Shown: positions 46,723 to 57,544 of the stretch, one piece after another
Position numbering within the stretch: the stretch's first letter is position 1
Layout: each line of letters starts with the position of its first letter
The notes under the pieces: model-generated
Database searches by the model: none
What the model was told of the DNA's origin: nothing
What the model saw: only the letters and a program-made list of their open reading frames with translations
Program-made: the position numbers and the translations under genes
NCBI RefSeq assembly: GCF_050003625.1
Contig: NC_134398.1
Coordinates: 204,339,313 to 204,403,312, forward strand
DNA: 64,000 nt
Source: Haematobia irritans
Lineage: Eukaryota; Arthropoda; Insecta; Diptera; Muscidae
Reading direction: 5' to 3'

Positions 46723-49700
46723 TCAAATTGGACAAACGTCAGCTACGCTGCTATCAATCACCGATAAGTAGGAATTGAGGCGGCTGCACTTGCCTGATCT
46801 TAATTGGGCCAAAACTACCCTAGTCTGCCGTGGGAGGTCTCTTTCCTCCGGTGCTATGGGCGGTGGTCGGACTCCAAGAACAGGATTAACCTTGTAGCTT
46901 CTCACCGCTTCAGCTACAGTATCCTCATGAATCCTGTTCAAACCTGCCTGGTACGCTGCTTGATCTAGAGGCTCTCTTTTATAGCGCTGGATCTCGCGCT
47001 CTAGATTATGTATATCAACCCTTACGTTCCTGGGTGGTGGTTGTGTATCCATAAGATGGTGGTTTGGATGATTACTGCGATAACAACCCAGGAGATACTG
47101 CTTTGACAACATGTAGTTGTGTCTTCGCACAGGGATGATCTTTGTCTCCACATAAAGGTGATCCAGGGGTGTGCTGCGGAGACACCCAGTCGCAGTTCTA
47201 AGAGCAGCGTTCTGGCAGGTTTGTATGTTATTCCACTGCGTATCACTGGTCTGCGGTGTCCACACTGGCGCTGCATAGTTTACCACTGACCGGCCAATTG
47301 CCTTATAAGTAGTTAGCAAGGTTTCTTTGTCCGCACCCCAAGTACTGCCGGCTAGTGACTTGAGGACCTTGTTTCTACCACGGAGCTTATTACAAATTGC
47401 AGTGGCATGGGCAGATGACCTAAAAAGGCTGTCGAATGTGACCCCAAGAATGGTCGGAATTATTACTCCATCGACTCTGATATTCAACTGCCTGCGCACT
47501 TCTGCCGTCCATGTAGTAAATAGTGTGGCTGAGGATTTGGTGGGGGATATCCTCAAGTTTCTCGCAGTGAAATAACTGGTAAGATTAGCTATGTAGACGT
47601 TCAACCGATCGCAAATGTCATCAACATTGGGCCCAGATGCCAAGATTGTACAGTCATCCGCATATGATACAATCTCGACGCCGTCAGGAGGGGGTGGAAT
47701 CGAGGACATGTAGAGGTTAAACAGTGCCGGAGATATCACCCCACCTTGGGGAACTCCCTGTTTAACTCTACGCGGTCTTGACTTTCTGTCCCTGAATTCC
47801 ACGTACGACTGGCGTCCACACATATAATTCAGCACCCAACGCTTCGCTCCTGCCGGTAGGGACGTATTCTCGATGTCCTCAAATAGTGTGGCATGGTTGA
47901 CCGTATCGAATGCTTTCGATAGGTCAAGCGCCACGAGGACCGTCCTGTGACACGGCCTGGGCTGGTTAAGTCCCTTATTAATATGTGTCGAAATGGCATG
48001 TAAGGCTGTTGTCGTACTATGTACCTTACGGAATCCATGTTGATGGTGGGCAGCTGGAAAATTCTCCACAAGGCTGGGGAGGAGTAATGCCTCAAGTGTC
48101 TTGGCTACTGGCGAAAGAAGAGATATCGGTCTGTACGATTCACCTTTGCTTGAATCTTTGCCCGGTTTCAGTAGTGGAATCACCCTTCCCATTTTCCAGA
48201 CATCGGGTATAATGTGTGATTCCAAAGACAAATTGAGGAGTCTGGTCAGGTACTCAACTCCCAGTATTCCCAGATGCTTTAGCATTAGCATTGAAATTCC
48301 GTCAGGGCCCAGCGCCTTAGATGGTTTCGCGCTGTTGATGACATTGGTAACTTCGGTTGCAGTAAATTGTGGTGTGTCATCGGCTCGGAGACCACGTACA
48401 CGACGGGTGGCTCTCCTTTTCGCTCTATCACTCTCGGGATGCTCGACAAACTGTCGGTTGAAGTATTTGGCGCACCTCTTCGGATCAGTCACAGTCACGT
48501 CGCCAAATGTGACTGAAATCCCATCATCCCTTGTGGAGGGGTTCGAGAGGGCTCTAACTGTTGACCACAATTTACCAGTTCCTGTTCCTAAGTTACATTG
48601 GTTTAGGTGCTCTAACCAAGTGTTCCGCTTGTGCTCGTCGACTATCTTACTAATCTCTAGATTTAGTTCTCTGATTCTAGGATCAGCAGGGTTAGCACGA
48701 CGGCGTTCATCACGCTCGTCTGCGAGTCCCGCCGCTTCGGCTGGGAAGTTGGGCCTCACCTGGGCAATTCGACCAGCGGGTATGAAGCGAGCGGCTGCTG
48801 CGTTGATGATGTCCCGGAACTCCCTCTGGGCAACATGAACATGTGAGGGGGACGGGAGCTCACTGAAGCGGCGATCGGTGTATTCTCTGAAGCCTTCCCA
48901 GTTGGCTTTCTTTTGATTAATAAACGTCCGGCGTTCAGAGGTTATGAAATCGGAGGGTCGGTTGATGGTGAGAATTATGGGGAGGTGGTCCGAACCCAAT
49001 GAAATGACGGGTTGCCAGGAGACGTCATTTATCAGACCAGGCGATGCTAACGATAAATCTGGCGAACTGCTGCAGTCACCCATAATTCTCGTGGGGGCCT
49101 CTTCGTTCACCGTGCAAAATGTGGAGTCGTCTATCTGCTCTGCCAAAGCTATGCCCCTCTGGTCATTACCCAGGAGAGAATGCCAAAGTTCATGGTGGGC
49201 ATTAAAATCTCCTAGAACCAATCGGTTATGCCCGCTCAACAACCACTCAATGTTTGGGCTATAACCAGGAGCACAGCTACCAACCGGCGGTATGTACACA
49301 TTGTATAGCTCTATCTCGGCAGCCCCACACTTAACTGCTACCCCCATACATTCCATGTACGGGTCATTAGTGTCTAGCACAAGCGTGATAGGTCTATACT
49401 GCACGGAACGGTGTAATATGAAAGCCAGGCCACTACCTCCATTTCTTGTGCGATCCTTCCGTAGGACATTGTACCCATCACAATGTCGTAGGCTGCAGGT
49501 GGGATTCAGCTTTGTTTCCTGGATCGCCGCGACCCTTATCCTTTTCCGATTCATAAAGTCTACGATCTCACTAATCTTACCACGGAGCCCGTTGCAATTA
49601 AATTGCAAAAATGATGCACTCTCCGGAACTGGTACAACAATATTCGGTGTAAGATGCTGCGGCGGAGAATATTGTTGTGCGGGAGAAGTCGGTGGGGTCA

Positions 49701-49920
49701 CATAATCAGATGACCCACTGCTGCTGTCATTGGCACAGCATCCTGCCACGAAGTCAGTTTGACTATACTCCCGCAGCGATGTTAGGCCGGAGCAGTTCCG
49801 GAAGTGCACCCATTCCATGCACAGGTTACACCTCACCGAAACCGAGCGATGGTGAATTCGATTTCGGCAGACGGCACAGTACCATGGTCCGGGGTTTTCC
49901 TCTATCCCGGCTCGGACCAA
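46723..49920 (-). CDS. LINE polyprotein: PHD-like finger, AP endonuclease, reverse transcriptase
   Basis: The 1065-residue open frame has, in order, a 2A-like GIEENPGP (residues 5-12) and a Cys/His finger (C15, C18, C31, C34, H39, C43). An endonuclease follows from about 104 to 318 (FNCNG, QETKL at 134, GDFNAH at 236, GSDHLP at 308), then a reverse transcriptase from about 530 to 790 (ALGPDGI, SYRPISLLS, LDLSKAFDTV, QGVPQGG, YADD at 752-755). No RNase H is seen. The product would nick target DNA and copy the element's RNA. TGA at 46723-46725 replaces an expected Cys after DVCPI, and TAG at 46645-46647 replaces an expected Trp; the relic at 38633 still has both residues. Without them the frame would run to about 46597, through a C-terminal Cys/His motif. 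The first codon listed is TTG: the frame is open about 37 codons further upstream with no ATG. The clade is not certain. Confidence 0.9.
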   Translation of the reverse strand: MVRAGIEENPGPWYCAVCRNRIHHRSVSVRCNLCMEWVHFRNCSGLTSLREYSQTDFVAGCCANDSSSGSSDYVTPPTSPAQQYSPPQHLTPNIVVPVPESASFLQFNCNGLRGKISEIVDFMNRKRIRVAAIQETKLNPTCSLRHCDGYNVLRKDRTRNGGSGLAFILHRSVQYRPITLVLDTNDPYMECMGVAVKCGAAEIELYNVYIPPVGSCAPGYSPNIEWLLSGHNRLVLGDFNAHHELWHSLLGNDQRGIALAEQIDDSTFCTVNEEAPTRIMGDCSSSPDLSLASPGLINDVSWQPVISLGSDHLPIILTINRPSDFITSERRTFINQKKANWEGFREYTDRRFSELPSPSHVHVAQREFRDIINAAAARFIPAGRIAQVRPNFPAEAAGLADERDERRRANPADPRIRELNLEISKIVDEHKRNTWLEHLNQCNLGTGTGKLWSTVRALSNPSTRDDGISVTFGDVTVTDPKRCAKYFNRQFVEHPESDRAKRRATRRVRGLRADDTPQFTATEVTNVINSAKPSKALGPDGISMLMLKHLGILGVEYLTRLLNLSLESHIIPDVWKMGRVIPLLKPGKDSSKGESYRPISLLSPVAKTLEALLLPSLVENFPAAHHQHGFRKVHSTTTALHAISTHINKGLNQPRPCHRTVLVALDLSKAFDTVNHATLFEDIENTSLPAGAKRWVLNYMCGRQSYVEFRDRKSRPRRVKQGVPQGGVISPALFNLYMSSIPPPPDGVEIVSYADDCTILASGPNVDDICDRLNVYIANLTSYFTARNLRISPTKSSATLFTTWTAEVRRQLNIRVDGVIIPTILGVTFDSLFRSSAHATAICNKLRGRNKVLKSLAGSTWGADKETLLTTYKAIGRSVVNYAAPVWTPQTSDTQWNNIQTCQNAALRTATGCLRSTPLDHLYVETKIIPVRRHNYMLSKQYLLGCYRSNHPNHHLMDTQPPPRNVRVDIHNLEREIQRYKREPLDQAAYQAGLNRIHEDTVAEAVRSYKVNPVLGVRPPPIAPEERDLPRQTRVVLAQLRSGKCSRLNSYLSVIDSSVADVCPI

Positions 49921-50259
49921 AAGCAGGCGGAGAAGGCTCCCCGGGATGCACCTTCTCCAACACGAAAAAACGGACGAGACAACACGTACACTGAGGTGGC
50001 AGCCGCTGGCCGATAGCTGGTATCCATCGGGTCAATCCGGTGCGTAGAACCCGCCGCCGTGGGATTGAGTAATGCTGGTGATATTTCCGAGTTTTGGAAC
50101 GCCATTCGGACTCGGCTATAAAAAGAAGTTCTCTTGTCATTGAGTTTAACATAGAATCGGGCTACACTCAGTGATACGCGAGAAGTTCACCACTGTGGTA
50201 TCACAATGGACTGAATAGTCTAAGTGAGCCTGAAATATCGGGCTGCCACTATACCTAAC

Positions 50260-51331
50260 CATTAGCGTAGCTAGACAATTTTCCTAGGGGGGGCTATAGC
50301 CCCCCTAGCTAAAATTTATAGACTGAACTTATAGGTTCAATTAATGTTTTATTTCATAAAATTGAATAAAAAATTAGACATCAAAATAACTCGACAAACA
50401 ATTTATAATAAAGCAACTACAAATAGTTCCACACTTTTCCCAGAAAAAAAATTGTGAGTTGTTCTAAAGAAACAACTTTAAAAGTACTTCCAAAAATGTC
50501 CTCAATTATTTTAACTACACAGGAAGTTTTTTACTTAATTTTTTTCATATTTTAATGTGTAATTTTTTGTTTTCTTTTTTTTAAAATAGTTTAAAAAAAG
50601 AGTAAGAATAAATAAATTGGTACACATTATTCAAATTTTGCCACAAAACTGCTAAATCCATTATAGAAAAATCGATAATTTTGGAAATCATTCCAGGAAA
50701 AACGTTTCAAACAAGCGTCAGACTGCATTAAAAATCATAAAAACAATATAAAAATGATTTATTTGGGAAACAAATTTTTAATTCACATTCAAAACACTGA
50801 ATTCGGATCTCACCTTAAGAAGTGATGCAAATTCATTACAACGGCTGTTGAAACGGTGGACATTTGTCCTATGACAAGCTCATATTACATTCATTGCTTC
50901 TCCGTCAATTTTGCACCACTTCTAGACCCAAAAAGAACATTTTCACTACTTTTTTGGCAACGCTTTTTCGCAGCATTATTAAGATATTAATTTATGAAAG
51001 AATAGTTTTAATATCAACTACTATTTTTTTAATTAAATTGACTAAACTAAATCAATCATAAGTTCAACCACAGCTTTATTTCATAAATATCTGACTTCAA
51101 ACATTGCCATCGGCAACTGCTACCACAACCCAAGTAATTCGATTGTTCATAAAAGTCTTTAGCGGAAATTTGTGCGATTGTATATACTTGTTTAATTTTC
51201 ATAAAAATTAAAAAAACTATTGACATTTATTGAAAAATGGAAAATCATAAATAGAGTTTCAAATTCTGGGGGGGGCTAACATTTTTCTGGGGGGTCTAAG
51301 CCCCCTCCCCAGAGGCCTTCCTACGCTTATG
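50260..51331. mobile_element. hAT-like MITE, 1072 bp, in the SINE tail
   Basis: Ends CATTAGCGTAG and CTACGCTTATG are inverted with one mismatch. TACCTAAC flanks both sides (50252-50259 and 51332-51339), an 8-bp duplication as expected for hAT. Subterminal G-runs and C-runs (GGGGGGGCTATAGCCCCCC at 50286-50304 and CTGGGGGGGGCTAAC near 51268) form palindromes. There is no transposase frame. Internally 51120-51190 resembles 23003-23110 (AAGTAATTCGATTGT). Confidence 0.88.
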
Positions 51332-51360
51332 TACCTAACCTAACGCAAAGTTGTGCCTTA

Positions 51361-51890
51361 GAAGAACTTCCAAATTATTTTGCTGGGAATGTATGCAGGT
51401 CCCACTAATGCCTAAGGTTGTTTCAATGTCACGATAGGCCACTTGACGATCTTGCAATATCAGTTGGCGCATAGCGTCAATGATTTCCGGAACAACAACT
51501 GATTTTGACGACCTTCATGAAATTTGTCTTGGAGTAAACTACGACCTCGTTTTAATTTACCATACCATCGATAAACATTGGATCTTGACGGAGATTCATC
51601 GCTAAGAGAGTTGTTACGAATTTATTCACGTCAAAAATTTTAAAAAATAATCGCACGAATTTGTTCACGATTTAATTCCATTTTTTGGGCGAGATGAATC
51701 TTTTAACCCTAGGATAGGCGATAAGCTTTCGATCACTAAGCGCTCAACGTCAAATTTGGTTAAGTTGCTGTAAACAACATAAATAGCGCTCATATCTCAA
51801 AAAGTTCTGAATATTTATAATCTCAAAAATGTCTAGCTTTACGATAGATCTGTCAGCTGGCAGATTGGAACACTAGAGTTGTCCACGAAG
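51361..51890 (-). pseudogene. mariner transposase 5' fragment, inactive
   Basis: On the minus strand ATG at 51681 starts MELNREQIRAIIF and then hits TAA. Further pieces in shifted frames read SDESPSRSNVYRWYGKLKRG (helix-turn-helix region), MRQLILQDRQVAYRDIETTL and GISGT. The leader (GATCTATCGTAAAGCTAGAC) matches that of the element at 42748, so both belong to one family. The catalytic part is absent. The fragment joins the repeat split by the SINE. Confidence 0.8.
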
Positions 51891-51899
51891 CCTACCTTA

Positions 51900-54810
51900 A
51901 GATGAACTCGTTGATCTTTTCGTGGGGTACCTAATCGATTCACCTACCGAGAACCCAAAACTCTAAATAATGACAAAATTAAATGTGCGTTATAGCATTT
52001 ACCTGGGGATTTTCGCCTTTTCCAGATTCTACTATTGCTAGGGCTAAGGAGGATAAATGTATACTTTAATGTGCTATCTTACGGGTTAACATAACATGAA
52101 AATTGAGACTTAATTGAAATCATATCAAAATATTTCAGTGTCTGTGTTAATAGCACTTTGATATTGTAGCACCAACCGTTAGGTCTTTTGAGCTGAGCAA
52201 TAAACATGTCATAATTGAATTTTAAACATTTGTTTTTTTTCTTGTTGTCTATTCCAAATCAGCAAATATATGTCTTCCGCCTACAGAAGTACGTGCTAAA
52301 ATCAACTTCAGGTTTTACATTCTCTTTAGCTGTTTTTTGAGTTTGTCTTGTTGCACCAGTTCTTTTGTCTTTTGTTTTTTTTTTTGTTCATGAATAGTCT
52401 GTTGCGGTTTTACATCAAACTGGAAATAAATTCATTCTATTTTCCGGTTTTCAGCAAAAAAAAAAATTCTATTGAACACAACTAAAACTTCTCAACAAGC
52501 ATTTCAGCAGACCAACAAACATGAATGAGACATGATATCATGTTGGAGTACGGACATTCTGGTTTCGTTATTGTTCTTGCCGTATTTTTTTTATTGCATT
52601 TTTCCACCAATGTAAATTTTTATTTTTGCTTCAACCAAAAGCTGAATTTCACCACAGACAGAGGAGTGTCATGTCATTTTGGAATGTGGTGGTGAAGGGT
52701 TACACTCTATTGGTGTCTCACTATCTAATGGCATATAAATCTGATGTGTGAGCCAAACCAATTTTTCAAATTGGAACAAAAACAAAAAAAAAAAAAACGG
52801 TCTATATGCAATTGTCATTCAAATTCGTTTGAACTATGCGGTGGGGTGGTAGATTGGTAGGCATTTGTGGATTTGTGTAACCGGAACAATTTGTCAACCA
52901 TCTATCTATTCATTCATGATAGCAATACCAAAATTCATTTTGGGATATTTTAATTGAATTTTAAAAGGAAATAATTAAATTTGCATATATTGCACAGTGT
53001 GAAATATTAAAATGTGGTTATTTAAGAAAAATATATGCCCATAGGACTGAAAGGGGATGGTCAAAATCTTTTCTGCAAAGGAAACAAATGTCAATCGTAT
53101 ATATGTCGCACAATGACCGCAGCGTTTTGGTATTTACGGCGTAGCGGTTGAAGTGCTGTGATAAATTGGTTATAGAAGCATCGGCAATTGTAATTTCAAA
53201 TTTAATAGAATGAAAATATCTATAAACATTTGTTATTACAAAGTAGGTTCTACACCCTATTTTCCTATTTTCCGTCAGAGAACAGAACTGTGTCACGGCG
53301 ATGTATGATATTTGAGAGAAACGCAGACAAAAACTGCATTATATTAGAGAAATTTATTTTACCTTTCCTCATGATTGCCACATACTAACGTAGTTTCATT
53401 CCACAGTTTCGTTCTCTTGTTCTCTCTGATGTATTATTTACAATAACAAACATTTTGAACTCTTTTGCTCTCGTTAGTTATATTAAATCGCTTATGGCAA
53501 TCCCTTATAAACGTAATTGCATTTGATATGTTTATGATACATTTGATAACTGTTTGTCTCTTGCTCTCAATTGTAGTTTTTTATATTACTCTCAAACACT
53601 GCAATGCTCAAGTTTATAAATTAGAAGTATCTCTCTGTCAACTTCCCATAAACAATTGTTAACTGTTTGTCTCTTGCTCTCAATTGTATGCAATCTTCAG
53701 GTTTATGGGAATGTATTACATATCTCCTGTTGCCTGTTGTATTGCAATGTAATCCGTTAGATTTTCTCAATGGTATACAAGCACCCAGCGTCATGCCCCC
53801 AAAAATGAAAAAAAAAATAATTTTTTACCATAAAACAAGAAATAATTCTAAGGCAATTTTGAAAGCATTCATGTCTACACATCTTCCCAGGTAAAAATGA
53901 TAAACAGCCAGTTAGTCCTCATCTATGCTACATCAGATGATCCCCCATAGGGGATTTTATGTTAAGTCTTAATATTTTGGCATGTAAGAAGAACAAATAG
54001 AAGAAGAATAAATGTCAGGAGTTCGATATGGGACATTGCATGAAAACATTTACGACCAATAATTGGCATTATTTAAGTATTTACAATTTTTATTATTCCA
54101 AAGATGCGAAATCACAGTTTAATGAATATTTCCTTAAAACAAATCTTGCATACCTTTGTCCTTTCCAAAAAAAGCGAAGTGGGGCTAAATATAAGTCCTC
54201 TTCAAGCTAAAGACATTTTATATAAACAACTTCTATTAAAGTTAATTTAAAATTACAATAAATATTTTATATATGTAATTCACATTTAAGTTCTGTTTGA
54301 AATATAGTAAACTAGAGTAAAATATTTCATCAAACACTTCATTAACTGCCCCATATGTATGGACTACTATCTAATAGTATCCAGCCTAAGGTACTTCATC
54401 ATGTTCTATGGGAGTAAGTTTTGGGTTATGTCGTATTTGTAGATATTTTTTTCAACATCTTTTCGACAATCCATGAAAACTCCTCCCGGGGTGTTTAGAT
54501 ATGCTCTGTTGAAGTTTCATCCTCTAGTAGTTTATGTTATCCACTACCGCTTTTACTGTTGAGAACAAGTGCAACAAGCATTGAATTGCTTTCACAGACA
54601 ATCTAATGTAAGTACTGCCAAAGACAAAGAGTATTTGTGGGATTTCTGGTCTGTCATTGAATTTTTGGATATTTCAAAATTTTAGCCAGTGGATGTAATG
54701 CACTTTATATGGATATATGTGATATGTATTGCAACCAAATTAAAGTTGCTATACTTTCTAAACCGCTCATCTGAAAGCTGACAGATTTATTCCAGTGGCA
54801 GTTCATTTTA
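51900..54810. other. no gene seen
   Basis: Mostly unique. A short tandem duplication of AACTGTTTGTCTCTTGCTCT occurs at about 53549 and 53660. Open frames at 53018-53296 (minus) and 53465-53894 (plus) have no motif or splice context. Confidence 0.5.
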
Positions 54811-54811
54811 T

Positions 54812-56680
54812 TGTTCAACATTTTATTTCTGTAGAAAATTTTGTCAAAATTTTATTTCTATAGAGAATTTTGTTAAAATTTTATTTCTATAGAAAATTTT
54901 GTCAAAATTTTATGTCTGTAGAAAATTTTGTGAAAATTTTATTGCTATAGAACTTTTGTCAAAATTTTATTCCTATAGAAAATTTTGTCAAAGTTTTATA
55001 TCTATAGAAAATTTGTTAAAATTTTATTTCTATAGAAAATTTTGTCAAAATTTTATTTCTATAGAAAATTTTGTCAAAATTTTTCTATAGAAAATTTTGT
55101 CAAAATTTTTCTATAGAAAATTTTGTCAAAATTTTATTTCTATAGAAAATTTTGTCAAAATTTTATTTCTATAGAAAATTTTGTCAAAATTGTATTTCTA
55201 TAGAAAATTTTTTCAAAATTTTATTTCTATAGAAAATTTTGTCAAAGTTTTATTTCTATAGAAAATTTTGTCAAAATTTTATTTCTATAGAAAATTTTGT
55301 CAAAATTTTATTTCTATAGAAAATTTTGTGAAAATTTTATTTCTATAGAAAATTTTGTCAAAATTTTATTTCTATAGAAAATTTTGTCAAAATTTTTCTA
55401 TAGAAAATTTTGTCAAAATTTTTCTATAGAAAATTTTGTCAAAATTTTTCTATAGAAAATTTTGTCAAAATTTTATTTCTATAGAAAATTTTGTCAAAAT
55501 TTTATTTCTATAGAAAATTTTGTCAAAATTGTATTTCTATAGAAAATTTTTTCAAAATTTTATTTCTATAGAAAATTTTGTCAAAGTTTTATTTCTATAG
55601 AAAATTTTGTCAAAATTTTATTTCTATAGAAAATTTTGTCAAAATTTTATTTCTATAGAAAATTTTGTCAAAATTTTATTTCTATAGAAAATTTTGTCAA
55701 AATTTTATTTCTATAGAAAATTTTGTCAAAATTGTATTTCTATAGAAAATTTTGTCAAAATTGTATTTCTATAGACAATTTTGTCAAAATTTTATATCTA
55801 TAGAAAATTTTGGTCAAAATATTATTTCTATAGAAAATTTTGTCAAAATTTTATTTCTATAGAAAATTTTGTCAAAATTTTATTTCTATAGAAAATTCTG
55901 TCAAAATTTTATTTCTATAGAAAATTTTCTCAAAATTTTATTTCTATAGAAAATTTTGTCAAAATTTTATTTCTATAGAAAATTTTGTCAACATTTTATT
56001 TTTATAGACAAAAATTTTATTTCTATAGAAAATTTTGTCAAAATATTATTTCTATAGAATATTTTGTCAAAATTTTATTTCTATAGAAAATTTTGTCAAA
56101 ATTTTATTTCTATAGAAAATTTTGTCAAAATTTTATTTCTATAGAAAATTTTGTCAAAATTTTATTTCTACAGAAAATTTTGTCAAAATTTTATTTCTAT
56201 AGAAAATTTTGTCAAAATTTTATTTCTATAGAAAATTTTGTCAAATTTTATTTCTATAGAAAATTTTGTCAAAATTGTATTTCTATAGAAAATTTTGTCA
56301 AAATTGTATTTCTATAGACAATTTTGTCAAAATTTTATATCTATAGAAAATTTTGTCAAAATTTTATTTCTATAGAAAATTTTGTCAAAATTTTATTTCT
56401 ATAGAAAATTTTGTAAAAATTTTATTTCTATAAAAAATTTTGTCAAAATTTTATTTCTATAGAAAATTTTGTCAAAATTTTATTTTTAAAGAAAATTTTG
56501 TCAAATTTTTATTTCTATAGAAAATTATGTGAAAATTTTATTTCTATAGAAAATTTTGTCAAAATTTTATTTCTATAGAAAATTTTGTCAAAATTTTATT
56601 TCTATAGAAAATTTTGTCAAAATTTTATTTCTATAGAAAATTTGTCAAAATTTTATTTTTAAAGAAAATGTTGTAAAAAA
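54812..56680 (-). repeat. 29-bp satellite array (GTC orientation), most homogeneous block
   Basis: About 64 units of TTTCTATAGAAA plus ATTTTGTCAAAATTTTA. Long runs are identical, with a 22-bp variant lacking TATTTCT-type bases clustered near 55080-55125 and 55390-55460. The homogeneity suggests recent expansion compared with arrays A and B. The Phe/Ile/Lys open frames are an effect of the repeat. Confidence 0.95.
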
Positions 56681-57540
56681 ACTTGTGTAACACAATTCTT
56701 TGCGTGAGGTGTATTTCCTTTTGAAGATATTATTTCAACGTTCACCCTGTATTTCTTGCGGGACTTGCAAACTTTTTAAATGACCCCCTATTCTATAGAA
56801 AATTTGTTCGAAATTTTATTTCTATAGAAAATTTTGTCAAAATTGTATTACTAAAGAAATTTTTGTCAGTATTTTATTTCTATAGAAAATTTTGTCAAAA
56901 TTTTATTTCTATAGAAAATTTTGTAAAAATTTTATTTCTATAAAAAATTTTGTCAAAATTTTATTTCTATAGAAAATTTTGTCAAAATTTTATTTTTAAA
57001 GAAAATTTTTGTCAAATTTTTATTTCTATAGAAAATTTTGTCAACATTTTATTTCTATAGAAGATTTTGTGAAAATTTTAGTTCTATAGAATATTTTGTC
57101 AAAATTTTATTTCTATAGAAAATTTGTTCAAAATTTTATTTCTATAGAAAATTTTGTCAAAATTTTATTTCTATAGAAAATTTTGTCAAAATTGTCAAAT
57201 TCTATAGAAAATGTTGTCAAAATTTTATTTCCATAGAAAATTTTGTCAACATTTTATTTCTATAGAAGATTTTGTAAAAATTTTAGTTCTATAGAATATT
57301 TTGTCAAAATTTTATTTCTATAGAAAATTTGTTCAAAATTTTATTTCTATAGAAAATTTTGTCAAAATTTTATTTCTATAGAAAATTTGTCAAAATTTTA
57401 TTTTTAAAGAAAATGTTGTAAAAAACTTGTGTAACACAATTCTTTGCGTGAGGTGTATTTCCTTTTGAAGATATCATTTCAATGTTCACCCTGTAGTTCT
57501 TGCGGGACTTGCAAACTTTTTAAATGACCCCCTATTCCTT
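56681..57540 (-). repeat. duplicated array-plus-flank unit, about 750 bp
   Basis: AACTTGTGTAACACAATTCT, then GCGTGAGGTGTATTTCC and AATGACCCCCTATTC occur at about 56680-56790 and again at 57425-57535. About 630 bp of 29-bp satellite lies between them. A segment of satellite with its unique flank was duplicated as a block. The AATGACCCCCTATTC junction shows the break. Confidence 0.9.
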
Positions 57541-57544
57541 GCGG

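Larger units (their letters stand above)
46531..50067 (-). mobile_element. near-full-length non-LTR retrotransposon, 3537 bp
   Basis: Minus-strand LINE bounded by AGTAATGCTGG at 46520-46530 and 50068-50078, an 11-bp target duplication of SINE sequence. Its 3' end carries (CAA)n (seen on plus as TTGTTGTTGTTGTTGTTG after 46530). The 5' end is G+C-rich and starts CAATCCCACGGCGGCGGG. Base composition is close to balanced, very unlike the surrounding AT-rich DNA. Confidence 0.93.
45762..51344 (+). mobile_element. SINE interrupted by three nested elements
   Basis: SINE pieces are 45762-45808 (head, GTGCAATGGTTAGCATGCCC), about 46464-46530 (GGGTTC then CCCACCTCAGTAATGCTGG), 50079-50259 (GTGATATTTCCGAG to CTGCCACTATACCTAAC) and 51340-51344 (CTAAC). 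Together they follow the 40131 copy in order. The outer flanks AAAGTTGTGC (45741) and AAAGTTGTGC (51347) are followed by further similar bases, an old diverged target duplication of about 16-18 bp. Confidence 0.88.

Noticed and set aside
47327..49994. Several plus-strand frames of 70-245 residues opposite the LINE
   Set aside because: They are shadows of the LINE reading frame; no motifs, and the LINE frame shows clear endonuclease and RT motifs.
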